NCBI RefSeq assembly: GCF_023100805.1
Contig: NZ_CP095855.1
Location: 3,079,001-3,143,000 of the forward strand
Direction of reading: 5' to 3'
From: Chitinophaga filiformis
Lineage (GTDB): Bacteria; Bacteroidota; Bacteroidia; Chitinophagales; Chitinophagaceae
Length of the DNA: 64,000 nt
The notes beneath the pieces are model-generated. The model searched no databases. It had not been told where the DNA came from and saw only the letters and a program-made list of their open reading frames with translations. A program made the translations under genes and the position numbers. Below, one piece after another: positions 36,463-44,427 of the stretch (the stretch's first letter is position 1; each line of letters begins with the position of its first letter).

Positions 36463-37552
36463 CGAGTTTTCAATATATCCGAATCAGTCAGCGAAGCAGC
36501 TATTGCATATTTTATACTGGGTGGTCATGTTATTTTTCATCATGGCTATTACGTCCTACTCTTTCAAAGCCAGTATGTTTAATACCGAAAGTATGCTCTT
36601 TTCCTGCAGTGTACTATGCAATACCATGTTGATCCATTATTTTGTTTGTTATTTCGGTTTCAGGCATGTCAGGAAAAAGCGATGGGCTTTAATTATAGTG
36701 GACATTCTGGCTATATATTTATTGTCTTTATTTATAACCACCTGTTCTTTGACCCTATTGAAGTATGTGCGCCCTGATAATACGGTTATTGCCCGGTTGT
36801 ACAAGAACTTTGCGGTGAATAGTTTCGACAAGGTTTTTAATGGTGAATTGCTGCTGTGGATACTTTCATTAATAATATGGTTTAACACTGTTGGGATAAT
36901 TATAAAAATAGTGAAGGATTTCCACGAGAGTTCCCTGGAAAAGCTGGCCATTGCCCAGGAGAAGAATTCTATGGAAATAAGCTTTCTGCGGGCGCAGATA
37001 CAGCCGCATTTTTTATTTAATACCTTAAACAGCATATACGGGTTGATCATTCATAACGAGGAGGCGAGCAAGGTGGTCATCCAATTGTCCAATTTACTGC
37101 GTTTTTCCCTGTATGATAGTGCAAAGGAGCATATTACACTTAGAGAAGAAATTGAATTCCTGAGTAATTACCTCTTGCTTGAAAAAATGCGCTATAAGGA
37201 AAGCAGGGTGCAGATCGAGTACGATTTTGAGCGGATAGAGAACAAAGAAAAAATCATTAAACCCTTAATTTTAATTAACTTTATTGAAAATGCGTTTAAA
37301 CATGGAATAAATGCTACCATAAAAAACGCATGGATAAAATTATCTATGACGGAGCAGGAAGGCATTTTGACCTTTCATTCTGCAAACAATAAACCCATTG
37401 CAGCCTCCGGCAAAAGGAATAATGAATCTGCCGGTGGTCTTGGACTTAAGAATGTGCGACGCAGACTGGAGTTGGAATATCAAACGCGCTACAGCCTGGA
37501 TATAAAGGAAACGGAAGATGTTTATGAAGTGTCCCTGATCTTAAAGTTGTAA
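36449..37552 (+). CDS. LytS-type membrane sensor histidine kinase
   Basis: A 367-residue kinase with four predicted membrane helices in the first 150 residues, then the His_kinase motif ISFLRAQIQPHFLFNTLNSI, where the His is the phosphorylation site, and a C-terminal ATPase (INFIENAFKHGI, AGGLGLKNVRRRLEL). The gene overlaps lanB, so it is co-expressed with the biosynthetic genes, and lies 26 bp before its partner response regulator. It may sense the product or a membrane signal, as in peptide-pheromone systems. Confidence 0.92.
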   Translation: MERSNEFSIYPNQSAKQLLHILYWVVMLFFIMAITSYSFKASMFNTESMLFSCSVLCNTMLIHYFVCYFGFRHVRKKRWALIIVDILAIYLLSLFITTCSLTLLKYVRPDNTVIARLYKNFAVNSFDKVFNGELLLWILSLIIWFNTVGIIIKIVKDFHESSLEKLAIAQEKNSMEISFLRAQIQPHFLFNTLNSIYGLIIHNEEASKVVIQLSNLLRFSLYDSAKEHITLREEIEFLSNYLLLEKMRYKESRVQIEYDFERIENKEKIIKPLILINFIENAFKHGINATIKNAWIKLSMTEQEGILTFHSANNKPIAASGKRNNESAGGLGLKNVRRRLELEYQTRYSLDIKETEDVYEVSLILKL

Positions 37553-37578
37553 CCTATACCCTTTTTTAGCCTTTTACA

Positions 37579-38310
37579 ATGAAAGTCCTGATAGTTGATG
37601 ATGAACCCATAGCCCAGCAAATACTGGAGAATCTGTCCAGGAAAGTAAGCTATTTAAACATTGTAGGTATTTGCGACAATGCGATCGTTGCATTGGAATC
37701 GATACAGGAGTTGCAACCGGACCTGATCTTTCTGGATATACAAATGCCGGAAATGACGGGACTGGAGATGTTGCGTATTCTCCGCCAGAAAAATATACTG
37801 GTTATATTTACAACCGCTTTTCATGAACATGCCCTTGAAAGTTATGAATTGGATGCGGTAGATTATCTGCTTAAACCTGTTGCATTTGAGCGCTTCCTCA
37901 AAGCAGTCACGAAGGCAAGTGAACTCTTTAAACTAAAGCAAATACAGCAGCAGCAGGTCATCAATGTTGCCAGAAATGGCGAGAGCAAAAACTATGTATG
38001 GGCAAAGGAAGGCCGTAAGCGAGTGCAGATATGTATAGAGGATATTATCCTGGTGCAGGCCTTAAAAGACTATATGGAGTTACAGTTGCCGACCGGGAAA
38101 GTTATTTTGAACATCACTATGAATAAAATAGAGGAATTGTTGCCTCCCCCTTTTTTTCTACGCGTTAACCGCTCCTGCATTGTTCGTAAAAGCGCTATTA
38201 AGTATATCCAGGACATGCATATAGAAATTAACCATCCCACGGTTAAAAGAATCCCCATTGGTCCTACTTATTGGGAGGATGTGAAAAAACATATCGTGGA
38301 GTTATTTTAA
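37579..38310 (+). CDS. LytTR-family response regulator
   Basis: A 243-residue regulator: a receiver domain with LIVDDEP, Asp54 in LIFLDIQMP and the Lys of YLLKPV, then a LytTR DNA-binding domain (IEDIILVQALKDYMEL; FFLRVNRSCIVRKSAIKYI). LytTR domains bind pairs of direct repeats one 21-bp step apart. Such repeats lie before the barrel gene at 24260 and before the peptide gene at 38357, which makes this protein the natural candidate for both. That link is inference. Confidence 0.93.
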   Translation: MKVLIVDDEPIAQQILENLSRKVSYLNIVGICDNAIVALESIQELQPDLIFLDIQMPEMTGLEMLRILRQKNILVIFTTAFHEHALESYELDAVDYLLKPVAFERFLKAVTKASELFKLKQIQQQQVINVARNGESKNYVWAKEGRKRVQICIEDIILVQALKDYMELQLPTGKVILNITMNKIEELLPPPFFLRVNRSCIVRKSAIKYIQDMHIEINHPTVKRIPIGPTYWEDVKKHIVELF

Positions 38311-38356
38311 GTTGTGATCAGCAATTTAACATAATGAATTGTTACTCCTGCCTTTG

Positions 38357-38399
38357 TCGAAAAACAGTTGTGCTTGGTCGATTGGATTATGTATCTTTT
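38357..38399 (+). promoter_or_regulatory. 21-bp-spaced direct repeat and promoter of the last peptide gene
   Basis: TCGAAAAAC (38357) and TCGATTGG (38378) start 21 bp apart. A promoter overlaps: TTG at 38368-38370, 21 nt, then TATCTTTT at 38392-38399 (TAnnTTTG with the last base changed). The -7 box begins 14 bp after the start of the second repeat, exactly as at 24316. Confidence 0.65.
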
Positions 38400-38451
38400 T
38401 CATAAAAGCGAAACTTCGGATTAAATAATCATTAATCCTAAAACTAGCGCT

Positions 38452-38601
38452 ATGTCAACCAAGAAACTCCAAATCAAAAAACGTGTCGTTTGTAAGTGCA
38501 AAGCAGAAGAACGGCCTGTACTTCCTAAAAACAACCGTGACGCTAAAACAGCTCCTGACACCACTGTTACTATTCCTCCTACTGGTTTTACTACTTTTTG
38601 A
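38452..38601 (+). CDS. Class I lanthipeptide-like precursor, 49 aa
   Basis: A small gene of 49 codons. It reads MSTKKLQIKKRVVCKCKAEE at the start, then a Pro- and Thr-rich tail (DTTVTIPPTGFTTF). The leader KKLQIKKRVV resembles the short KKLxLKK-type leaders of Bacteroidota class I lanthipeptides; there is no double-Gly site. There are seven Thr in the last 17 residues but no Cys after residue 16, so rings would need Cys14/16 upstream of the dehydrated Thr. It has its own promoter, 141 bp after the regulator, and a strong terminator. A LanB substrate by position and composition. Confidence 0.75.
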   Translation: MSTKKLQIKKRVVCKCKAEERPVLPKNNRDAKTAPDTTVTIPPTGFTTF

Positions 38602-38942
38602 TTGCTGAGTAGGCTGATATCTGCCTGACACTTATACGACTAGTTTGATGGCTATGATGCCGCATTTTTCCTCCAATTTTATCGCCTTACTTAGAAAGCA
38701 ATTGAACAAAGCGCCGGGGACCATCTCCGGCCTTTGTTTTTATATAGAGAACTCCGGCCATCAAGGCTTTCGATTTGTAATGAATAAGTTGTTTGGATGG
38801 ATCAGGATGCATCCTGACAGCGGTATGTGAGGCGAACCTGTTTATCCGGAACGCATTGATCTGTTGTGGTGAAAACGGATTTATACGGACGATTCGCCTG
38901 AGCTATATATTGGTCATTGCGCGGGTTCTGTGAAACCAGTAT
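38602..38942. other. Intergenic region after the RiPP locus
   Basis: 341 bp with the terminator listed separately. The remainder shows no coding signal on either strand. Confidence 0.5.
38713..38742 (+). terminator. Rho-independent terminator after last RiPP peptide
   Basis: An 8-bp GC-rich stem (GCCGGGGA with TCTCCGGC, one G-T pair), a 3-nt loop and a T run. It marks the end of the RiPP locus. Confidence 0.8.
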
Positions 38943-39251
38943 TTAAATGGTTTCCGTCCGCTGTAGAAAATCCTGGATGAAGCGCCTGATCATGTATACG
39001 ATCTTCTTATGTAACCAGTCAATGGTCGGCAGATCCCTGTTCATTGAAATGTATTCCAGCGCTTTTCCTTCCAGTCTTTGCTTTAGCTTATCGGCATATC
39101 TTTGTATCCACAACTGGAAAATGTTCTCATTGCTCCGTCTGTCTACGTTTTTGACAGAAAAAGAGAATTCTACATATGTTGAGTTGACAAAAGCTAATGC
39201 CGTCTCGTCAAAATCAGTAAGGAGTGTTTCGCTTTGGCTATACATATACAT
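38943..39251 (-). CDS. Hypothetical protein, about 102 aa
   Basis: The open frame extends to 39398, but the ATG at 39251 (MYMYSQSETLLTDFDETALA) is preferred because the upstream part is a low-quality sequence. The rest (TYVEFSFSVKNVDRRSNENI; DLPTIDWLHKKIVYMIRRF) looks like a normal soluble protein. No family recognised. Next to another unknown small gene in the same direction 131 bp upstream. An opposite-strand open frame covers much of the region but has a composition less like a protein. Confidence 0.5.
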   Translation of the reverse strand: MYMYSQSETLLTDFDETALAFVNSTYVEFSFSVKNVDRRSNENIFQLWIQRYADKLKQRLEGKALEYISMNRDLPTIDWLHKKIVYMIRRFIQDFLQRTETI

Positions 39252-39382
39252 ATATTTTAATTTAATGATGAAGGACCGATATTTTGTGGTGGGCTGGAGG
39301 AATATTATTAACCGATTGGTAGTAGTATGTATTAGAAGAGGACGGGTACAATGGTGGAACCTGATACTGGTGAATGAATGGT

Positions 39383-39652
39383 CTATTGAAGGATCCACAA
39401 CGGGGTGTCCTTGTTTTCACCATATAGCATGATCTCATCTTCATTCATTTCCAGGCGAAACAGGCTGTCGTTCACAATTTGCTTTAATGCCTGAAGATAG
39501 AAAACCCCATCTAACATATGAATGACAAAAGGAACATTTGCGCGGCGGTCTAAAAAAACATTGCTTTCGCAGAATCTGAATTTATGTTGCCCTGTTTTTT
39601 CATAATAGGACTTGCTGTATAGCTTTGTGTATATGTCGCTTACTGTCATCAT
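39383..39652 (-). CDS. Hypothetical protein, 89 aa
   Basis: An 89-residue soluble protein (MMTVSDIYTKLYSKSYYEKT; FVIHMLDGVFYLQALKQIV) with no recognised family or signal peptide. It lies 55 bp downstream of the RRM-protein gene on the minus strand and may be co-transcribed with it and the next small gene. Confidence 0.55.
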   Translation of the reverse strand: MMTVSDIYTKLYSKSYYEKTGQHKFRFCESNVFLDRRANVPFVIHMLDGVFYLQALKQIVNDSLFRLEMNEDEIMLYGENKDTPLWILQ

Positions 39653-39707
39653 TGAATATTTAGGTTATTGGAAAGGGGGGAGATATTCCCCCTTTCATTA
39701 TTATAAT

Positions 39708-39989
39708 TTACCAACGGTTGTTGTAAGAAGACCTGTTGTTTTTCTCCTCTCTGGGCCTGGCTTTACTAGCTGATATTGCTTTCCCGTCAAAGGACGTTCC
39801 ATCCATTTCCTGAATAGCTTTTTCTGCTTCTGCATCGTTAGGCATGCTAACAAAAGCAAATCCTCTGCTGCGGTTCGTGAATTTATCCATGATCACATTT
39901 GCGGAACTAACGACGCCGAATTTGGAGAATTGATTCTTTAAATCCTCACTTACTACATAAGGACTCAGATTAGACACATAAATATCCAT
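39708..39989 (-). CDS. RRM-type RNA-binding protein
   Basis: A 93-residue protein that is essentially one RNA recognition motif. RNP2 is IYVSNLSP and RNP1 is RSRGFAFVSM, with the aromatic residues for base stacking present. The basic tail (KARPREEKNNRSSYNNRW) would add RNA affinity. Such single-RRM proteins are common in Bacteroidota and may act as RNA chaperones; targets are unknown. First of a small run on the minus strand. Confidence 0.92.
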   Translation of the reverse strand: MDIYVSNLSPYVVSEDLKNQFSKFGVVSSANVIMDKFTNRSRGFAFVSMPNDAEAEKAIQEMDGTSFDGKAISASKARPREEKNNRSSYNNRW

Positions 39990-40271
39990 GTCTTTTAAGT
40001 TTTTTATTTGAAAAGAGTTCGATTGAGGTAACGCAGGTGGTAAAAAAGAAGGCTACGGAAGGAAACTTGCTTACTAAGTGCAGATAAACTCAAACATTGT
40101 ATCCTATTAAAGGTATGGAATATTAGTATGGCATCCTAATTAATTATTTCTTTACCGTTGATTCGGAGGAATACAGGAACGGCTCTGCCGGCTCGTTGCC
40201 TGTACCTTACCATGACGCCGTTTTGCAGGGTTAACCCGGCTATTGTGACTTTGTATTCGTACCTTACGGAT

Positions 40272-40778
40272 ATGAAATGTAACGAAGAGGAAATGGCGGT
40301 CTTTAAAAAATGTATCGCTTTTCTTAATGATATAGGTGTCCAAACATCATTCAGGAGCATTGGTGACGATAGTTTCCTGCCAGGATTCCTGATCGAGAAT
40401 GGTATGGTTGTTATTGATATGGATCTGCTGCAGTACCCGGGGGATATTCTGCATGAAGCCGGCCATATCGCAGTAGTGCCATTCGCGGACCGTTCACGTC
40501 TGAATGAGAAGGCCATCATTAAAAGGAGGGACAGGGAGGCGGAGGAGGTGATGGCAATAGCGTGGTCATATGCGGCATGTATACACCTGATGATAGATCC
40601 TTCATTTGTTTTTCATGAGGATGGTTACCGGGGCGGTAGCAATAGCATAATGGATAGTTGCAGCAGGAACGAATATATGGGAATGTTTATGTTACAAAGC
40701 CTGGGTATGGCCACAGATAACAAAGAGGCCGCTCGTGGCGCGTCGACTCCACGCATGATAAAATGGTTACGGGAATAA
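40272..40778 (+). CDS. HEAGH-motif protein, possible zinc metalloprotease
   Basis: A 168-residue protein from the ATG at 40272 (MKCNEEEMAVFKKCIAF); the open frame begins at 40158. The segment QYPGDILHEAGHIAVVPF has the HExxH zinc motif, and a Glu in REAEEVMAIAW is a candidate third ligand, as in IrrE-like peptidases. I do not recognise the family. It may be a small protease or an inactive relative. No signal peptide. Confidence 0.6.
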   Translation: MKCNEEEMAVFKKCIAFLNDIGVQTSFRSIGDDSFLPGFLIENGMVVIDMDLLQYPGDILHEAGHIAVVPFADRSRLNEKAIIKRRDREAEEVMAIAWSYAACIHLMIDPSFVFHEDGYRGGSNSIMDSCSRNEYMGMFMLQSLGMATDNKEAARGASTPRMIKWLRE

Positions 40779-40959
40779 CCGATCTGCGCCGGGCATAATG
40801 GTTTCCCGGGCGTTTGGAAATACATCCTGTAAAATTTCCGGCACATTTTCACGGTTTTAACTACTTTTACGGGCAAAGCGGACGCTGGTTCAGGAACATC
40901 AGTAAGGCGGATGTGCGCTGATGTCCCGAATGTTCGAAATTATATGCAAACCATTGATA

Positions 40960-41244
40960 ATGAGAGCCAAAAAAGAGAATGTACGAGAGGTATTTCCTGC
41001 AACTATTGACAGACTGATAGAGCGGGCACAAGACGCCGGTAAAACCCTGACCGATACGGATATTGCGGCGGAACTAGGCCTTCCTATAGAAACATTTAAG
41101 ATCTACTATCAGAAGGACAAGGCGCCAGCCGAAATTTTTGACCTGATGCGAAAGAAATTCAAACAGTTTATTGGCACACTATACATTGAACGTGTAGTGC
41201 TTACTGATGAATTTGTTGAAGATGATGTAGATGATGAGGATTAA
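40960..41244 (+). CDS. Small helical protein, possible HTH
   Basis: A 94-residue protein starting at MRAKKENVREVFPAT (an ATG 39 bp upstream is also open). The segment TDTDIAAELGLPIETFKIYY has the spacing of a helix-turn-helix, and the C-terminus is acidic (EFVEDDVDDED). It may be a DNA-binding regulator or partner of the preceding gene; no family is assigned. It converges on the GIY-YIG-like gene. Confidence 0.55.
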   Translation: MRAKKENVREVFPATIDRLIERAQDAGKTLTDTDIAAELGLPIETFKIYYQKDKAPAEIFDLMRKKFKQFIGTLYIERVVLTDEFVEDDVDDED

Positions 41245-41269
41245 TAAAGTGAAAAGGGCGTAAGCCCGT

Positions 41270-41707
41270 CTATACAGATTTATTCCACTTGGGAGACACC
41301 CCGAAGATGTCCTGATGTTGCCCTAATATGTTCCGCTGTAAAACCTCAGGGCTGTCTGCATATCCGGTATCGATGGTGACGTACCAGTATATATCCAGGA
41401 CTTCAATATTTTCCCTGATCATTTGTTTTTTCCAGGCAATATGTGCCGGTTTTTTACCAAACCTTTGGCCATTGATGATTTCATTTTTCAGGCCACTTAG
41501 CCCTTTCTCTCTGGGGGAGAAAGTACCATCTTTTTGAATTTTTCCCGAATGTCCAATGTAGATCAGCTCAATTCTCCCTCTTTTTAAGGCATAAACGACA
41601 AACACGCCCTCTTTATCCGCAGGTGCATTGCATTCTTTTTGCAGGTCCTGTTCCGGCTTAAGGAAGAAATGGTCCTGTACTTTGTATTTATCTAAAATGT
41701 CAAACAT
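41270..41707 (-). CDS. GIY-YIG-like nuclease domain protein
   Basis: A 145-residue protein with segments that fit the first two strands of a GIY-YIG fold: GVFVVYALKR, then LIYIGHSGKI. A C-terminal helical part with KKQMIRENIEVLDIYWYVTI follows. The GIY sequence is degenerate (VVYAL), and the Arg and Glu catalytic residues are not certain. It could be a standalone nuclease, a mobile-element remnant or an inactive relative. No membrane or export signal. Confidence 0.55.
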   Translation of the reverse strand: MFDILDKYKVQDHFFLKPEQDLQKECNAPADKEGVFVVYALKRGRIELIYIGHSGKIQKDGTFSPREKGLSGLKNEIINGQRFGKKPAHIAWKKQMIRENIEVLDIYWYVTIDTGYADSPEVLQRNILGQHQDIFGVSPKWNKSV

Positions 41708-41912
41708 AGCATGAAAATATAGTATTTATCCGGACTATTTATACAGCAAGGTCCGTCTGGGGAGCAAATGTTGGCAGATAAACGATAGATCAACCCTTTT
41801 TTTTGAGTGCCGGAGAGGAGACATTACCTGAAATTGTGCTATCATTACCTGATTCTGTTTATTGATGATCCGGCTTTACTTTCATCTCTTTGCATTGATT
41901 AAAGACATTGAA

Positions 41913-42893
41913 ATGAGAATAGTAACGTTAGAGGAACATGTATCATTCCCAGAAATGACAGCACTTTTGCCGGAAGGCATCCTGGAAAACAGGAAGCAAT
42001 CGGCCGCCGCTTTGCATATGCAGCAACAACTGGCTGACGTCTCAGGTGAACGGCTCAAGTCGATGAAGGCGGCCGGTATATCCATGCAGGTGCTTTCGGT
42101 AGAGAACGTAGATGTTTACCTGTTGTGCGGCAATCAGGCGCGGGACTTCGCCGCAAAATATAATGATCTGCTGGCAGATCGGATCAAAGACTATCCCGAA
42201 GCATTTACGGCATTTGCACTGCTGCCAATGACGGCACCTGAAGCCGCGGCTGATGAATTGGAGCGTACTGTGAGAACATATGGCTTCCGCGGCGCGATGA
42301 TCAGAGGACTCATAAATGGAGAATTCCTGGATGCACCCAAATTTGCTCCTGTTTTTGAACGGGCGGAAAAATTGGGTGTTCCCATTTATATTCATCCCGG
42401 TATCCCGCCGAATGACGTTATCAATGCTTATTACAGCAATATAGGCGATAGCATAGGACCTAATGAAGCTATTGCCTGCTATGGCTGGGGATGGCATTCG
42501 GAAACCGCGATACATATACTGCGTCTTTTACTTGCAGGCACTTTCGATACCTATCCGCAATTAAAAATGATCATCGGTCATATGGGTGAGATGTTGCCGG
42601 CGATGTGGGCGAGATCGGACCGTGCCTTTCGACCTGGCAATGGTGGAAAAAACAAAAGAACACTTATTGATACTTTCCGGGAGCAGCTTTATATCACTAC
42701 CAGCGGTATGTTTACACAACCGCCCTTACAACTTGCCCTGGACACCCTCGGGATAGATAATATATTGTTTTCGGTAGATTATCCTTTCAGTAGTAACCAG
42801 ATGGGGATAGACTTCTTGCATAACATTTCCCTTTCTGCCGACCAGGTAGCCCAAATAGCCCACGGAAATGCAGATAGATTACTGGGACTGTAA
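41913..42893 (+). CDS. Amidohydrolase-2 family (ACMSD-like) metal enzyme
   Basis: A 326-residue protein from ATG 41913 (MRIVTLEEHVSFPEM). Metal-site segments are IYIHPGIPP, MIIGHMGEMLP and ILFSVDYPFSS, with His and Asp residues where decarboxylases and hydrolases of this family bind zinc. Substrate is probably a small aromatic carboxylic acid, but this is only by family. It lies 28 bp upstream of an AraC regulator, which may control it. Confidence 0.88.
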   Translation: MRIVTLEEHVSFPEMTALLPEGILENRKQSAAALHMQQQLADVSGERLKSMKAAGISMQVLSVENVDVYLLCGNQARDFAAKYNDLLADRIKDYPEAFTAFALLPMTAPEAAADELERTVRTYGFRGAMIRGLINGEFLDAPKFAPVFERAEKLGVPIYIHPGIPPNDVINAYYSNIGDSIGPNEAIACYGWGWHSETAIHILRLLLAGTFDTYPQLKMIIGHMGEMLPAMWARSDRAFRPGNGGKNKRTLIDTFREQLYITTSGMFTQPPLQLALDTLGIDNILFSVDYPFSSNQMGIDFLHNISLSADQVAQIAHGNADRLLGL

Positions 42894-42921
42894 TGTATAA
42901 TGGAAGGGCTAATTTTGTAGT

Positions 42922-43797
42922 ATGAAGCATGTTCCAGTACATAAATTGCGGGATAGAAGCAGCCTTGGGTTTCAACTGGCATTTTTCGACGAACAGTTTG
43001 ATTACAGGCAATCCAGGGATTTAGGAGCGCATCGGGATGATCATTACATATTTTTCATTATGATGGATGGATCCGGATCTACTATTGTGGACTTCCAGGA
43101 AAAAATTGTTGGTGCCAGTCAACTTTTTTATATCCTGCCGGAACAAATACACTACAGGATCCGGTCGCATAAAGCTAAAGGATGGTTCATAGCGGCAGAC
43201 CCGGCTTTAATAGATCCCGCATGCAGGAACGTTATTGAAAGCTGGTCAGGGTTCCAGGAGCCGATTACCCTGGCGCCTGATGAATTGAAGGATTATGATC
43301 TGCTGTTAAGTGTTTTGCATCGACAGACAAGCATGCAGCAACAGCAAGCCGGCAGGTTGTCAGTGCTTCATGCACTATTACGCTCATTCTTTGAAATGGC
43401 AGCCGGCACCATTCGCGAGCATTCTACAGTTGCAGCTCATAATTCAAGGCCTGCTATGTTATCCATGCAGTTTAAGAAACTGCTTAATGAAAATATAAGA
43501 AGGTATAAAAGTCCTGCCGATTATGCAGATATGCTCCATATTTCCGAGACCTATCTGAACGAATCATTAAAGAAAATTACAGGTTCCACTGTGTCGTTTT
43601 GGATAAAATTTGCTATTCTGACGGAGGCCAAAAGGTTATTGTATTTCACGCACCTAAACGTAAAACAGATAGCCGGTGAGCTGGGCTATGACAATCATTC
43701 TTACTTCTCCAGGTTGTTTTACAAGGAGACGGGGATGACACCGCTGACTTTTCGTAAAAAGATCAAAGGCGACGATAAACTGCTTTTCCCGCTGTAA
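42922..43797 (+). CDS. AraC-family transcription regulator
   Basis: A 291-residue protein: N-terminal cupin-like sensor domain (HRDDHYIFFIMMDGSGST) and a C-terminal AraC double helix-turn-helix (YADMLHISETYLNESLKKITG; VKQIAGELGYDNHSYFSRLFYKETGMTPL). It probably controls the adjacent amidohydrolase or an unlinked gene. A TAATTTTG box lies just before its ATG and may serve as a -7 element for a near-leaderless transcript. Confidence 0.92.
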   Translation: MKHVPVHKLRDRSSLGFQLAFFDEQFDYRQSRDLGAHRDDHYIFFIMMDGSGSTIVDFQEKIVGASQLFYILPEQIHYRIRSHKAKGWFIAADPALIDPACRNVIESWSGFQEPITLAPDELKDYDLLLSVLHRQTSMQQQQAGRLSVLHALLRSFFEMAAGTIREHSTVAAHNSRPAMLSMQFKKLLNENIRRYKSPADYADMLHISETYLNESLKKITGSTVSFWIKFAILTEAKRLLYFTHLNVKQIAGELGYDNHSYFSRLFYKETGMTPLTFRKKIKGDDKLLFPL

Positions 43798-44427
43798 AAA
43801 CCCAAACCGGAATACTGCCTGGATCATTCTGGCTGTTAAAGCTTATCTATCAGCATTTGATAATGTTTCATGCGCCTGTCCCGGCCAACCTGTGACCGCA
43901 AAGGTAGAGTCGCCCGAACTTTATAGACCGTACCTGATGGTCTGCAAAGACGGTTACGCGGTCAATGCCAGTGCCCCGCTCAATACACCGTTCAGAGAGG
44001 AGTAATTATACTGCTTATGCTTCGCATGTTGTTGTTTGTCATGAAGCCTATGGACGGCAATTGATATCGTATTCATTACCTGGCCCATAAGAGATCATAC
44101 AGTAGGATTGAGCTCGGCGGATGTTGGCAAGCCCCGCTCCGATAAACGCCCTGGCATTTTTGCCGGTGAGTGCTGCCGTAAGCGCTTGCGTAAATGGTAT
44201 TTGGTTGATTGGTTATCAATGCATATGATATTATATTTTGTATTAATGATGCCGGGTTTGAGCTGCTATGATGACATACGATAAAATGGGGGAAGGGACT
44301 GCAGGCAGGGTATTGCCAGTCTCTTATTTTCCGGTGCAGGCGCTTTGCCAATGATACAAGGCCTTAGAGAACCGGGGATTGCGATCATTGGCAATAGTTT
44401 TATACCTTTGCATCCCAATTGAAGATT
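43798..44427. other. Intergenic region before purK
   Basis: A 630-bp gap that has no supported gene. Open frames exist but lack start codons or look random. It ends with the purK promoter and an inverted repeat listed separately. Confidence 0.55.
44345..44410 (+). promoter_or_regulatory. purK promoter with an overlapping inverted repeat
   Basis: TTG at 44379-44381, 21 nt, TACCTTTG at 44403-44410, 17 bp before the ATG: a very good Bacteroidota promoter. An 11-bp inverted repeat TTGCCAATGAT/ATCATTGGCAA sits at 44345-44355 and 44384-44394; its right arm lies between the -33 and -7 boxes, so it could be an operator. Confidence 0.75.

Noticed and set aside
38645-38830. 61-codon open frame after the lanthipeptide-like gene
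   Set aside because: It runs through a clear GC-rich terminator and has no protein-like composition.
38947-39432. 161-codon plus-strand open frame
   Set aside because: It is antisense to two more protein-like minus-strand genes and looks like their shadow.
43798-43990. Start-less open frame after the AraC gene
   Set aside because: No start codon and no recognised family; probably chance.
44076-44351. 91-codon minus-strand open frame before purK
   Set aside because: Low-complexity His/Ser-rich translation, overlaps the purK inverted repeat, no family likeness.
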